From Glandiceps talaboti (taxonomy: Eukaryota; Hemichordata; Enteropneusta; Spengelidae), in contig NC_135553.1 in assembly GCF_964340395.1 (NCBI RefSeq), positions 8,100,001-8,152,500 of the forward strand: a stretch of 52,500 nucleotides of DNA, in the 5' to 3' direction. This document shows, piece after piece, positions 1 to 12,500 of this stretch; position 1 is the first letter of the stretch; each line of letters opens with the position of its first letter. Made by a program: the position numbers and the translations under genes. The notes under the pieces were generated by a model that made no database searches, had not been told where the DNA came from, and saw only the letters and a list, made by a program, of their open reading frames with translations.

Positions 1-94
1 TGTGAAGTAGCTATTGAAAAATAAAGTATTATTATTATTATTACGATAGTCGGCTTGGTTACCGACCTTTTAAACCGTGAAAAATAAAATGATT

Positions 95-606
95 CCATTT
101 TAAGAAGTATCCCTTTAATGACTTCTGAAAGTTAATCCAAATTTTTACTGCTTAGGGTACTGCAAAAAATGTCCAATGTTAGCTAATAGTAGGGTGGCTT
201 AATTATAATTCTTAAAATGATCAAAATATATAAAATGTGTCATCAATGTAACAATTTAATGGGATGTTTCCAACCGCAAGAAGTGGAAATGATTTAGTCG
301 GTATTATAACTTTTCGCTGTCGGAAGCCACCCAACGGCACGAGATGAATGCCATTTTAAGAAGTATCCCTTTAATGACTTAGAAAAGTTAATCCAAATTT
401 GTACTGCCTAAGGTACTGCAAAAAATGTCCAATGTTAGCTATTAGTAGGGTGTCTTAATTATAATTCTTAAAATGATCAAAACATATAAAATTTGTCATC
501 AATGTAACAATTTAATGGGATGTTTCCAACCGCAAGAAGTGGAAATGATTTAGTCTGTATTATAACTTTTCGCTGTAGGAAGCCACCCAACGGCACGAGA
601 TGAGTG
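95..606. repeat. Direct tandem duplication, two 256-bp copies
   Basis: Copy 1 is 95-350 and copy 2 is 351-606. Both begin ccattttaagaagtatccct and end with gcacgagatgaatg or gcacgagatgagtg. The copies align end to end without an indel and differ at about a dozen positions (roughly 5%). I see no open frame shared by the copies and no terminal inverted repeats. This is either a local duplication or two units of a longer satellite whose other units are outside the window. Confidence 0.93.
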
Positions 607-637
607 CTGTTTTTTTTAAATTATAACTGAAGAGTGT

Positions 638-773
638 ATGAAATGGGCAAAAACGGACGAGTCGAGTACATCGATTATCATTTCAAGAAAATATCTCCAT
701 ATTGGCGACCATGGATCTATGTGTATCAGTAAACATTCTTTTGCACAGTTGGGGGCTTTATTAATTTCCTTAG
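638..773 (+). other. Candidate exon, unrecognised
   Basis: An ATG at 638 opens 45 codons plus one base (phase 1). They run into a strong donor-like TTAG|GTAAGTA at 773/774. A T-rich tract followed by GAAG lies just upstream at about 611-632 and could be an acceptor. The frame is also open upstream to 620. The peptide begins MKWAKTDESSTS and matches no family I recognise. An open stretch of this length occurs by chance in AT-rich DNA, so only the good donor and phase support it. Confidence 0.2.
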
Positions 774-1004
774 GTAAGTACAGCTATATATGATAAAATG
801 AAGATTTCTCTATTCAGGGCCGAGAGAATAACAAGTCTTATAAAATTGGCAACCGAGACATACACCTCAAGTATTTCATTATTTGAGAGTTCTTGAAAAC
901 GTATCAATGATGATGAAGTTCATTTCTTAATACATTTCTTAAGACACAACTCGTCTACGCTGATATTACATTATGGTCGGTGTCACATTATTGCCGTTAT
1001 AAGG

Positions 1005-1320
1005 GCTCCCCAACGAGCTTTCACTGCCGACTCTGAACTTTTTTTTACGTATTCGAGAAAAAAAATAATAAAATCGCAAAAAGTATCACGAGAAATAATG
1101 AATGCGGAAACTGACATCAGCTGGTGTCAAAAAGACAAAATAAAACTGTTCTTCCAATCTTCAATGGCTGTACATCTGATGGGAAGAAATAAACAATACA
1201 GAGACCATTTCGAAAATAATACCCCACATATTCTAAAATTGCGCGTAATCAAAACCACACAATTTTTTATTAGGCCTATAGTTGTCTCCATAACATTTCC
1301 TTTCTCGACTTTTTTTGATG
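1005..1320 (+). repeat. Dispersed repeat R1, copy 1
   Basis: This is one of three copies of the same uncharacterised element; the others are 29670-30045 on - and 46330-47706 on +, split. Shared blocks in order are a ccgac(t/c)ct start, an A-rich tract after ttcgagaaaa, the block tgcggaaactgacatca, the block ctgatgggaagaaat, the block cagagaccat, and a 3' block reading ccccac(a/c)tattctaaaattg, then cgtaatc and aaccaca. A 75-codon ORF over this copy is the translation of the repeat and is not conserved as protein. The family is not identified. Confidence 0.85.
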
Positions 1321-2155
1321 TTTAAAATTTCACCTCATTAAAAGTAGAATGGAGAAATTACCCTGGAAATCAACGTTCTTGAATTGTCTAGACACTTTGC
1401 GATATGAAAACTCGTTCCTGTATATTTTTGAAGGTTCAACGTCTTGTTTTCAAAGAAATCATCCATCTTGCATTCTCCCAATCGTTAACACAATATTGGG
1501 CGGCCATATTGGATTCTAAATTTATAGATTTGGAAAAAAAATTACGGTGAACCCATGGCCAAATTTAATAATTGGAGTTAACCGTGAATGCGTTGGCGAT
1601 TTCTTGTACACAGTAACAGCGAAAGTGTAAAGTGTTTATTAGCGAGGTACATTTTACGTTAAAGAAATTTACGTCAAAAAATTATCGATATCAGTTTTGA
1701 CAGGAAACCTTTCAGGCCTGATTATTCATAACTATATGGCGTTCATATTAAGTGCAAAATGCATCAATCGTATTAAAGGGACACAATCTATATTATCATG
1801 TTTGGCATGGGTGATAATTTCGTTTCATATTCAATTACTTTCACTTTCTTCAAAACGAATGAAACACGTCAGATAATGTGCAGTAACCTGAAACTCTCAC
1901 CAGCAATCTAGGCACTACAGAAAAAAGCAGTTCCATGACTATAATTTGATGATATACATGGAATTCGAAAGACTGGTCAAATCTGATATATATATGTAAC
2001 GATGTGTAGACTTGATTTGTGATTGGGCGAAAAAGAATCAACAGTCACAAATATTTGAAATTAAATGTGTTGTGTTATTCATTTGTACAGGACCTACAAT
2101 TACAAGTACCCATTCAGATACATATATGAGAAAGCGTTCCCAGAAAGAGCATAGA

Positions 2156-2195
2156 GTATGTATGTATGTATGTATGTATGTATGTATGTATGTAT
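2156..2195. repeat. (GTAT)n microsatellite
   Basis: About ten uninterrupted GTAT units. The MYVC-type peptide repeat they encode is not a gene. Confidence 0.95.
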
Positions 2196-2999
2196 CCTAC
2201 AACCATGATATAATCCTGGGTACCATAAGTGTCATTGACGTTAAATGGGTCTTTGATTTTGTATAACCTGTCCAGGTGTTTGCAAATTCACAATGCACTA
2301 ATTCTAATCAATCGCTCATTATCCGCTCTGTCCGCAGGTCGTGGAAGATAACGACAGCTGTAACCGGAATTTGAAACTTCCTCTACCGTCATTGTCAATT
2401 CTTAGTAACCTTTTATATGAGTTGAATTACCACGTATAACATTTCATGATCGGTTTTGTTATTCAAAGTAAATCTCACCAGGCAAATCAACCCTACTATG
2501 TGTCACGATATTTTAAGGATTCGAAGTTTAAACAACATATTTGAAATTACTTACGTTGTTATGAAACATCATTCTAATATACGTTCCTCACAACAATTCT
2601 TGCATTGCTGATTTTTTGTTTACTTAAACTCATGTATAATGCTTAATCGAAATCTCGAAATCTTACTTTCCTTACTCCAATGAGTTGTTTACGTTAGATA
2701 GAAACATTAAAATATTTATTTCAGTATAAAAAATAGCACATGAAAGGCACGGCAAACGTAGTGTAAACGAACTGATGCTCTTATCATCCATGCAACCTTT
2801 AAGACGTTAATATTTCTTTTCCATCTCTTTTCGCTAGGTAACAATTGGGTCTGAAAGAAGCAGAGATAGCTGTATGTAACAAACTTATACTATAGGTCAT
2901 ACTTTATCGATCATTCTTCAAGAATTCAAGCATATTACATTACGTATACCGATTAACTGCGACTCCTGTTGGACGTATTGAAGGCTTCGCTGTTTGCAG

Positions 3000-3068
3000 A
3001 TATGGACCCCGAAAAAAATAATTTACGATTATATGATTTGGATGAAGGGAAACAGGAAGACGAATTAG
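3000..3068 (+). CDS. Candidate 5' coding exon, unrecognised
   Basis: A T-rich acceptor, ctgtttgcag (2990-2999), is followed by ATATGGACCCC. The ATG at 3002 has G at -3 and G at +4. The frame runs 22 codons plus one base to a donor TTAG|GTAATGG at 3068/3069. The peptide starts MDPEKNNLRLYDLD and is acidic, like the cytosolic N-terminus of many membrane proteins. It ends in phase 1 and would splice in frame to the candidate exon at 18966-19078, which starts in phase 1. I do not recognise the protein, and the fit of phases may be chance. Confidence 0.28.
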   Translation: MWTPKKIIYDYMIWMKGNRKTN

Positions 3069-6000
3069 GTAATGGCGCCAATTACGTATTTTATATACGT
3101 CATACATAAAATAGTCTAGAAAAGTACATGAATTCTTTATTAAGACTCGCTGATGTCACTTTTTTTGGCATATTCGCTAGTGCAGACAGAACAAAAGAAC
3201 TCCTTGAGAACTGCCGTCCCGCATGGTATACCGCTGAGTACTGTACGTCCTTGGAAGTATAAGGGAACGATTTTTAATAAAGGCTGTCTCTTTTGGCTTT
3301 GTCGTCTTTTCTCCCTCATCCAAGATCCGAAGAAGCAATTTTGCTCATTAAAGACAACCCACTGAGACTGAGGCTAGAGCTGAAGTATTCCACTGATAAG
3401 TAGTAAATACATCTCTCACATAGTCCTTGACTACAACACTTTATTTCATCGTGATCTAAGCTCGAAGAGTTTTGATAAACCCGACCCCTGTCGAAAGAGA
3501 CACTGCTGACATTATCTTCATGTATGTGACCCCCTTGTGAAGGGTTACTAAATTCCACCAGTAACGGGAGTGGACGGCAAAGGTTTCAGGTATCATTACC
3601 TTGTAACGTTGTATTTTAAAAAAGCAGCTTGACGGCTGCTTGGATTGTGTTGTTATTTTAAGACTTTGCTAGATAAGAGTTTGAGTAAAATTCTCAACGG
3701 CCCGTGTCTTTCTGCAACAGTGGTATATACAGTATCAAATTGTCCCTTTATTGATGTCATCGCTTTTTCAGGCTTCTAGTTGGTTAAAGATATGATCTTA
3801 CAAAAATTAAAATATGTACAGTCATAGTACAATGGCACATATTCATCACACACTATAAAACGTTTGGCACAAATGAGATAAGATAACTTAGTGTTACGAA
3901 GCCACCACCTCCATATTTACAATTTCCACTGTCATGCAATAATTGTCCAACTCAGAGACCAAAGTGTAGAGAAATATGGAATGGATTTTAATGTCTCAAC
4001 ATTTTTCTGAAGTCTGGCATTTTCGAGTAAACTCATTTTTGTTTAAATGGCAGTGAATCTACTATAAACTTGATAATTTTAATTTTTTGAAGTAAGCACA
4101 ATGCGTTACAAACTATCAAAACTAAAACTACATCTCATTTCAACAATGAAGGTGTCTGAGCATAGTTTACAACTGATGTTGACTAACTGGCTGATCTCGG
4201 TCCCGGTTCATGATTTTCAATCATCCCTTTATTAAACAATCATGAGGCTAATATTACGTTGAGGATATCATGTCCTGAAGATTGTAATTTACCGGTTGGA
4301 TATCACGATACCCAATCATTACCTATTCCTGTAATCAAATTTTCACTCCATGTAGTTTCATCTTTGAAAGTACTTTAAGGTGATTTTTTTTTCAGATATC
4401 ATATTCTATCGAAGACCTACGTGACGTTAAAAAAACTCAACAAAAGCCTTAGATGAGAATTTGTGAAATGTCAAGAGCTGAAAAGCTACATGACTTTGTA
4501 TACCTTGAAATTAGTCACAAAGGTCATTTTGCCTAGTGGGAAAAGTGTTGAATTGAGGTAGGGTATGGTAAATACATATAAGAAGTAATATAATTTCAAA
4601 CGTTACGCCTTTGGCAGAGTAACGTTCAGACGTGTATTGCACACTATTGACACATTTACAGGAACAGAGAAATATGCAATTAAGTACATTTAAACCCTAT
4701 TTACCTGTGGTACAGACTAAGCTCAGGTTGATAGAATCGGAGTGACTTTGAATTGTAGAGGATTATTTGTTTTGTATTTGTGTGTATAATGTGTTCGGCA
4801 AGGCAGTAATGGATCGTCAACTTCTGTAAAACGAAAAGCATAATCCCATGCTGCTTCAATGTACATGTTTTGTCGATTATGTTGCTGTCTTCCTCAAGAT
4901 TGATAATATACCGTACAGTTACAAGATCTAATTTGAATTTCAAAAGATAAGATCTTCATATTTTGTTATTTATAATTTACGCTTGTGCGTCGTCGAGTTG
5001 AATTTTGAAAATGGAGTTATAAGCAAATTGACAATGGAATTTCAGCTTTGATAATTTTACTAAAACAGATTGCTGAACACACTTTCTGCCTCGAGTGTCC
5101 AACAGCATGTATATTCTTGGAAATTGGTATTTGATGAGATTAGCGTGAAATATATATATCTTCGTAAATTCTAGGTTTAATCAATTATTTGGTTTCCCTG
5201 ACAAGTCATTCTGATTTGAATAATTATCAAATTACTATAGTAGCCTATCATATTTTAGCAATAGACTGATATTGTTTAAGGTCACAGCATGCTATAGAGT
5301 TTGAAAGGTTATAAGTAATTTCTGGCATTTGTTTTACGCTGATACAATTTCTTTGATGCTTCATTTCTGTTGGTAAACGCTAATCCTGTCCGCTGGGCTG
5401 ACGCCAACTCGTACTTTGTAAAAGTACTGTATATGTTATGTGTTGCCCTAATCAAATGGAAACTGAAGACAGACCTGCTATACGCTATCATCTTTATTCA
5501 TATACGCAGGGGACCGAATTTATTCTTCATAGTATATAATTGAAAATACACACTTTTCAAATGACTTGTTTTTATTATGTAGTCTCACCAGTCATAGCGA
5601 ATACGAGATACAATGTTGCTTTTCCGTTGCCCTTTTCTAAACCATGAATATATGTATATGTTTAAAAGAATTTATTATATAATGGAACATACACTTCTAC
5701 AGTTGAATAAAGCGGCTAATATTAATGTATAATGTAAAATGAATTCACTTTAATACATGTTCCGCCTTGACACTTACAAGTTATGTGATTATGATGTTTT
5801 TAAACAGGCCAAGGCATACACAAATCATACTACATCTATACTACGATAGATCTAGTGTATACAGCCACGTTCCCCACCTTTCAGGGCTTTTTCTTCAGTG
5901 AGCAGTGATCAAAGGCTAGGTGATGTACTGTGGCTAAACAAATGGATATATTTGTGTGAAAGACTAATAACAGTTAAAATAGTACACCAAGTGTTTTGTG

Positions 6001-6990
6001 CTATAATTGTATTGTAATTAATTTGGTCTCTACTCATATCAAATTTCACAAAAGGAATGACAAATTCGAATTTAGAATGAATTTTAATCATTGCATAATG
6101 TCAAAGAGACCGTAAAACATCAACTTTGAGCTAATTTAAAAGTAAATTGCATTTGACACAGTTTACTATGTCGTATACACTTCTTCCCAGATATCTTTCT
6201 GAAAGCATGTCATGCACTAAATACAATTCTAGGGTATCATAGCCATAGGGTTTGCAGCTTTACTTTTTATTCAGGATAAGCATGTCTGACTGTATCACAT
6301 CAGAATGGCACATTCATCGATCGTTCTTTGTACATATTGAAGACGTAAAGATTGATATTAGATCATATCAGCCCTTCAGGCTGATTCCTTCGTAAACAGG
6401 ACGAGATCCCTCGCTAACTGACAGTTGTGATGGTATATCATGTCAAATTGAGATCCATTACTTTCTCAATGAAAGTTATCAATGTTTACATTTGGCATCT
6501 GTAATACATTAGGAAAATTTTTGTAGCCAATTCATTGAGTGATAGGGTGTTAGGATATCATCTTCAGCATAGATGGTATCAATGACAATGGCAAAATAAA
6601 TAAATCTAACCTTACCATTTATTTTACCTATTGGTTGAAAGCGGAATTACAATATTATCACCGTGCAAAACGCGATATTAACTCGCTGACTCAGCTACGC
6701 GTAAGATGTTATTTTTCTTCAGAATCTATACTCCAGGGGAATACAACGTTCATTGTTCTGACTATCCAACGCTCTCAGTTTGCTCCTAACTGCTAGATTA
6801 ACTCTTCTAAGGCATATTACACTGTCGTCAGCACAAAATGAATGGGTGAAAAGGCTTTAAGATACAATTTCATTCTACAGTGTATACATTTGTAAAGCCA
6901 AAACGTTTCAAGAAAGCATCAAGTAAATGCTCTATCATTTCGCTTATGAATAAGAAAAAGCCATTGCAAATTAACTAAACTATGTGTTAG
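3069..6990. other. Stretch with no recognisable feature
   Basis: The ORFs here are 60-81 codons long, on both strands, and none resembles a known family. There are no long repeats. One frame at 5808-5896 lies between an acceptor-like tttttaaacag and a donor-like TTCA|GTGAGC, but two frames are open across it, so it is not called. Confidence 0.6.
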
Positions 6991-6994
6991 ATGA

Positions 6995-7795
6995 TAACGA
7001 TCTTGAGGAAGTTTATAAAATCAAAGACCTGGCATTATACTTACTGACAATTTAAGATATAAGGAGCCTATCTCATTTAAGCTTTTAAAATGCTGGGATT
7101 TATAAAAAGAAGTTGTAATTATTTCTCTTGCATATGTTCTCTTAAAACTCTCTATATTACTTATGTCAGAAGTATTCTGGAATACGGTTCAATCGTTCCC
7201 CCCCCCGCCAACTGAAACCACAGGCTAGCTTTGAAAGAGTTCAGGAAAAAGTCATCACATTTCTTTGTTGCAAAACCGGAATGATAATTATGCACATTTA
7301 TGTGATCTTTTTTATTTACCTATCCTCTCTCAGAGGAGGATGTTTTTGGACATGATATTCTTATTATGAAAGTTTACAACTGGGTAAATAATGTTTATGA
7401 TAGTCCGTATATTCTCTCTAAGTTACGTTTTAATGTCACACAGAAGGTACCTAGAAATCTTCCTTGTTTTAGACCTATAGAAATAATGTTTTAAAACACT
7501 GTGCCATTCAGAGATGTATGGCAACTTATAATGGTCTTTTTGTAGTATTTCGAATGTTGACTTTAACTTATCTCTGAGACATTTTAAAAATGCAATTTTG
7601 CTAGTGTATCATTTCAGGTCCACCTAGCAAGACTGATTTTGGTGTTTGCCTTGTAATGTATTTTTATGTGCATTTTGTTAGTTTTGTTTGTTTGACATGT
7701 TTGTGAGCCATGTAGACTTGTCATTTTCTTGAATTTTTCATTTGTAAGGAGCCTTTAAATGGGACTTGCTATTGGTCTTCCTTTAAATACATAAA
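6995..7795 (+). mobile_element. LINE (non-LTR) relic: RT 3' end plus tail
   Basis: A decayed reverse-transcriptase C-terminus typical of Jockey/I-group LINEs can be read in one strand with frame changes. At 6995-7010 it gives KIKDL. At 7090-7200 it gives KMLGFIKRS, then LKTLYITYVRSILEYGSI. At 7235-7270 it gives FERVQEKVI.FL, and at 7310-7480 a piece with LSQRRMFLDMIFL.KVYNWV and NLPCFRPIEI. These match the usual order of KMLGF, LVRSILEYGS.IW, RVQ and RR..LD.. blocks that follow the RT catalytic core. A poly-C run at 7199-7206 replaces the expected W. The 3' UTR ends near ctttaaatacataaaa (about 7780-7795). The copy is 5'-truncated, with stops and frameshifts, and not functional. Confidence 0.8.
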
Positions 7796-8219
7796 AGTGT
7801 GTTAATTGATATGTCGACAAGTATTGTTACAATGCCCTTCAACACACGAATAGCAATATTAATGTATTCATTAACCATTTCACGCTCACTAGTTTTTAAA
7901 CAGTACTAGAAATACTAAGAATTGTCTCAGGTAATAGGTTTAGCTGTAAACACGTGACAAAAACACCACTTATCTATATTAATGTAACCACTAAAATGAG
8001 TAAAGATATGAATGGTCTTTCATTTAAGTTAGATGCCCTGAATTCCAAGACAGTATCGTTTGAATTCACTAACATTTTGATAACCTTTTCACAATGTAAT
8101 TATCATTAGTTGAGAGCTCAATTTATACATGCATCACTAAAATTGAAAAAGTGGAAAAAGCCAAGGGATAAACTCAGTATAAAATAAATCAATAATGGAA
8201 CACATTTCAGCAGTCTTAC

Positions 8220-8282
8220 CTGGGCCTTTGGGACATTACACCTATTATTACGACTGCCTTTAGATCGGGAAATGGCTGTTAC
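8220..8282 (-). other. Candidate internal exon, unrecognised
   Basis: Read on the - strand, 63 bases lie between an acceptor-like ccccacag and a strong donor GGCCCAG|GTAAGAC. Only the phase 0-0 frame is open: 21 codons starting VTAISRSKGS. The acceptor has a poor pyrimidine tract. No homology is recognised and no partner exon is certain. Confidence 0.15.
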
Positions 8283-8887
8283 CTGTGGGGATCTTTCGTA
8301 GTTTCGAACACATATTCAATTTCTGTCAATGCTTTGCCGCCTGTATATATATATATATAACACCTCGTACTCTGAAGAGAAAATTGCTTGATGTGGTTTT
8401 AGAAGACACCGATTTTCCATTTCAGTGAATTCGCAAATATGTGAACATGGCATTTATAAACATCACGTTCTCGTTTGATCATTTCTAAAGAGGTTTACAT
8501 TTCTTCAATTCCATTGCAAGTGTGGTTCATCAATAATTAACTTGTGCATTTCGAGGAAACGAGGACACAATTTCTTTCAAAAAGGCAACTTGAATATGAC
8601 TATAATAAGGATCATCTCTGCATGTCAAATATATTTCACAATAAGATACACATATTTCCTTAAGGGATTGGCCGATTCTAAATTATTCACAGCTATTTCT
8701 GAAGGTCAGACTCTTCTTGCAAAAGCAGTCACTGAATATATGTTTCCTGTAACTGAATCAATCAACTGGGATAAAAATATATTCCCCCTACTATTTGCGA
8801 AATGAAAGTTACAGTGTACAAAATTGCATACTCAAATAGTTTTTACTTTCCATAAGAGATGTTTTGTTACAGTTTTATCAATTGTCC

Positions 8888-8937
<50 letters not shown>
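8888..8937. repeat. (GTCT)n microsatellite
   Basis: About twelve GTCT units, which is GACA on the other strand. The same motif recurs at 24597, 33415, 45310, 48932 and 49037. Confidence 0.95.
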
Positions 8938-9514
8938 ACGTGTTTTTTTCAAATGACATGATATCTCGCAAACTACCACACCAGCTGTAATGAAACTTGA
9001 AGAATGTATTGGTAAAAAATGATACACGGTGATTAGGCAATATCTTATTAATAACAGCTTCAACTATCCTTTGATTTTGTCGATAATAACAACGCGCACA
9101 TGTCCAATGTAGCTTTTAGAGTAGGCATATTGATGAGGAGATGATATTTTTTACCCTTGTAAATAAGAAAATAAATGTGTAGAATGAACCATACCATACA
9201 AATCACTTTGTCGTCGATCAATACACACCACATTGCATCTTTTATCAACATACAGCTATATACAAGATTGCCGCGGTAAACAAATCATATGAATTGGGCA
9301 CCATTGCAGATAGTTGTGCACGTGGTAAGATACGCAGAAACTGCCTTAGTCACAAATATAACGGGATTACGCATACCATGAGATACGAACGGGACTTCGA
9401 TATCAAACTACTTGTTACGAATTTATACAATAAGAGGACTCTTTCAAGGACTATCAACATCAAACCTTTCCAACGATCTTTTTTGGCACCAGACAGTATT
9501 CTGTTACTTCTACA

Positions 9515-9529
9515 ATGGCGGAAATGGAG
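9515..9529 (+). other. Possible short first coding exon (MAEME)
   Basis: ATGGCGGAAATGGAG is followed by the strong donor GTAAGTT. The ATG has A at -3 and G at +4. This could be a five-codon initiating exon in phase 0. A longer overlapping frame, open from 9294, reads through the same donor in another phase. No partner exon can be named. Confidence 0.15.
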
Positions 9530-12500
9530 GTAAGTTAGTTTAGGTTCTTTCTGTCGATGATACATTTGCATAATTAATATAATTTTCAATTAAGGGATAT
9601 AGCATGTATGTTAGATTGGATTTTTTATTGTGACAATGTGTGAAAGAACTCAATGAAAAGGGTTTTTGAAACCCCTCCAGCAGTTACTTTTTTATCTAGG
9701 TTATAATGCGTTGAGTATGTTGATCAAAACGTTTATGAAAATTAATCATTGGTAATTGTTTGAAAACTAAGAGTTACATTGCTTACTTGATATTTATCTG
9801 AAAAACAAACAAACTATGTAGTTGATGCACTTCAAGGACATTCAACTTTAATTGCTATTTGTGCATAAACATAGACTGAAAATGAATGTAGCGTGTTGCT
9901 AACATTAAGAACTGTTTCTGGGGTAAAAACGTGATGTATTTAAACCTAGATCAGCGTTTGAATTAGAGATTACATTTTAAGCAAGCTAATGATGCTTCCT
10001 CATTATTTAAAGACAATTTCATATTAACTTTGCCTTGTTATTTATCACGTACTTTCCAGGTACTTGATTTCAGCTAGTACATGTTCGGCAGATTCATCAA
10101 ACAAAAGTAGTTGAGCAGTTGAGGTCGGTATGTATCAAATATACTATCGTTAATTCGATATTTGAGTGAAATCATCTTGTTGTAATAGCGTGTAGTATAA
10201 AAAAGACTCTTTATGACTTCGTCGAATAAAATGTGGAAACGAAAGGGCACATTCGTTAACCTCGGCCTTCACATCCCTCTGTGAAAGGTTGATGAACGGT
10301 CATCTCTGAGACACCGCTCTACTTTGCATTACTCAAGTCTGGAAAATGAAAATAGCCGTCAGCGATTATTAACCTCAATATCTTCATGAACCGAAGCCAT
10401 TCTAGTACCCAAGAATAAAATATGGAAAAAAATGCTTGAATTGTGTGTACGTGTTATCCCGTCATGCGTTCTCCCTTGAAGTATAAACACGTGCCATTAA
10501 TGCCTATCAACCTCAAAAGCTTTGGCCTTCCAAAAAGGACTCTTAATATATTTTAGAGGCCAATGTCAAGAACATATAAATATTAATCTGCCATGGATTT
10601 TTGAAAGGTTGATTCCCAAAAAATTGTTCATCTTTTTAAAGATAACTGTATTACTTTGTTACCATATGTTTCCAAACAGTGCACTTCCTTTACATTTCAG
10701 AAAAAACATCTAAGGCTATCATCATGACCCTTAAGGAAGCAAATAACACTCTCAGAAGAGTGTGATACAGAGTAAAAACCTTATTACCAAATGTATACAA
10801 TCGTATATGGAACGGGTAAATGAAAATACATTGAACCTATGTTTGTATTTGTTTATGTAACAGGTAGGTTTGAACACAAAACAATTTCAACGGCTATCCT
10901 TTCCAGATATGTAAACCAACTATATTGTGTTGATATAAACAGAGTATTTGCTGAATATATCCTTCTATATTCACACACTCATGACGTGGAATTCATGCAT
11001 GTATTAAAGCTGTTGAAATCACTGACAAATGATACCTAAATGGTTATCGTGATGACAATGTCAATTGAAGAATCTCAAAAGGAACATTTACCTCAGACAG
11101 TATGTTCTAAAATAAAGAACTGAGTCTTAATCAATGATTTTTGCATGAATGATAGTAAGCTATAAGAAAAAAGTGGGGTTTTTTTTGCATTTTAAATTTT
11201 GAAAATGGACATCGAAAAATGGTGATATGCATATGGCATAAGTATCTTACCTCTGTGCAAGATTTGAATAAAAACGATTGATCTGTTTAATATATTGAAA
11301 AGTAAAACATGTGCCTCGGGGAGGAGGGTACCCGGTTGTAATTGAGCATAACGTATTCCCAATTTTCTTCTTTCCTTCTCCTACGTCTTCCTACCTCTTG
11401 TACATGTTAAGGAAAATCGTGACTAAAAGTAGGCCGATCATGAATTCCCGGATTTATGGAAAGAATATTGCAGTTTCTCTGATTAAGACAGTTTAAATAA
11501 CCCCACCAAAATACTCTATAATGTATTGCCCATGGGAAAGAAAGGAAGACAGTAATGTCATTTTCAGAGTCATATTCCATTTGAACGTCTACATCTAGTG
11601 TCAACCCTATCAAAATTCTAATAAAGTCATATTTGACCTATTATTTGAGCTCGCTATGCCGTTATCTTGAAATCGCCTAGGCCTCTATCAGAAGATATTA
11701 TATCGAGAAACTAATTTACTGGCAACTGAATCGCTAACAACCTCTTACGAAAATATAATTATAATATAGTATACTCGTATATATTCAGTTGTGTATAATA
11801 GTTAAAAACTGTCAAACAATGTGTCCGTCTGTGTGCCTGTGTGTATGGGTCTGTCTGTATATCTGTCCGTCTGTATCATCGTTTTAGTAAAAACGGTTGG
11901 CTCAATTCAGAAGAAATTCGGTACACATATACTCTATGGAAATGGCTAGATGTATTCAGATTTTGGTAAACACCCTATGCATAGCAAAAATGAATTTGCA
12001 TTACATTGCAAACAAGCAAAAAAAGTGTAAACGGTTTTTCATTGTACATACAAAAAATGTTTTACATAATTTAATTTCTTTTATCACATAACAAAGTGCA
12101 CATATCCTATTACGGTTGTTGACGTAGTTATTAGTTTTAATTAATCATTTGCATTATTAACATAATTATGTTACATCCATATAATTTGGTATATGCTGCA
12201 TTTATGATAATAAGCACTCGAATTTGATAAAGTTTTGCTGATGTAGTCAGTCATTTCCATATTGATTTTCATTGATTATCAAAATTAATACAGGTCTACA
12301 ATTTTAATATAATTTGGTAATACATTGATAGTATTTGCATAAATAAATAGTTTTTTGTAATTAGGCAATATTTTAAGTACGCAAGCTTCACATCTCATTT
12401 GGTTTGATATAATTGATTTGGAAATCAAGGTGTTGTATTTTGTATGATAGTTATAGCTCAGAATATTGCAACCCAACAATTACAGTGTTTAAGAACAAAA

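Noticed and set aside
5808-5896. Hydrophobic 30-codon frame between splice-like sites
   Set aside because: Two different frames are open across it and the donor (TTCA|GTGAGC) is mediocre.
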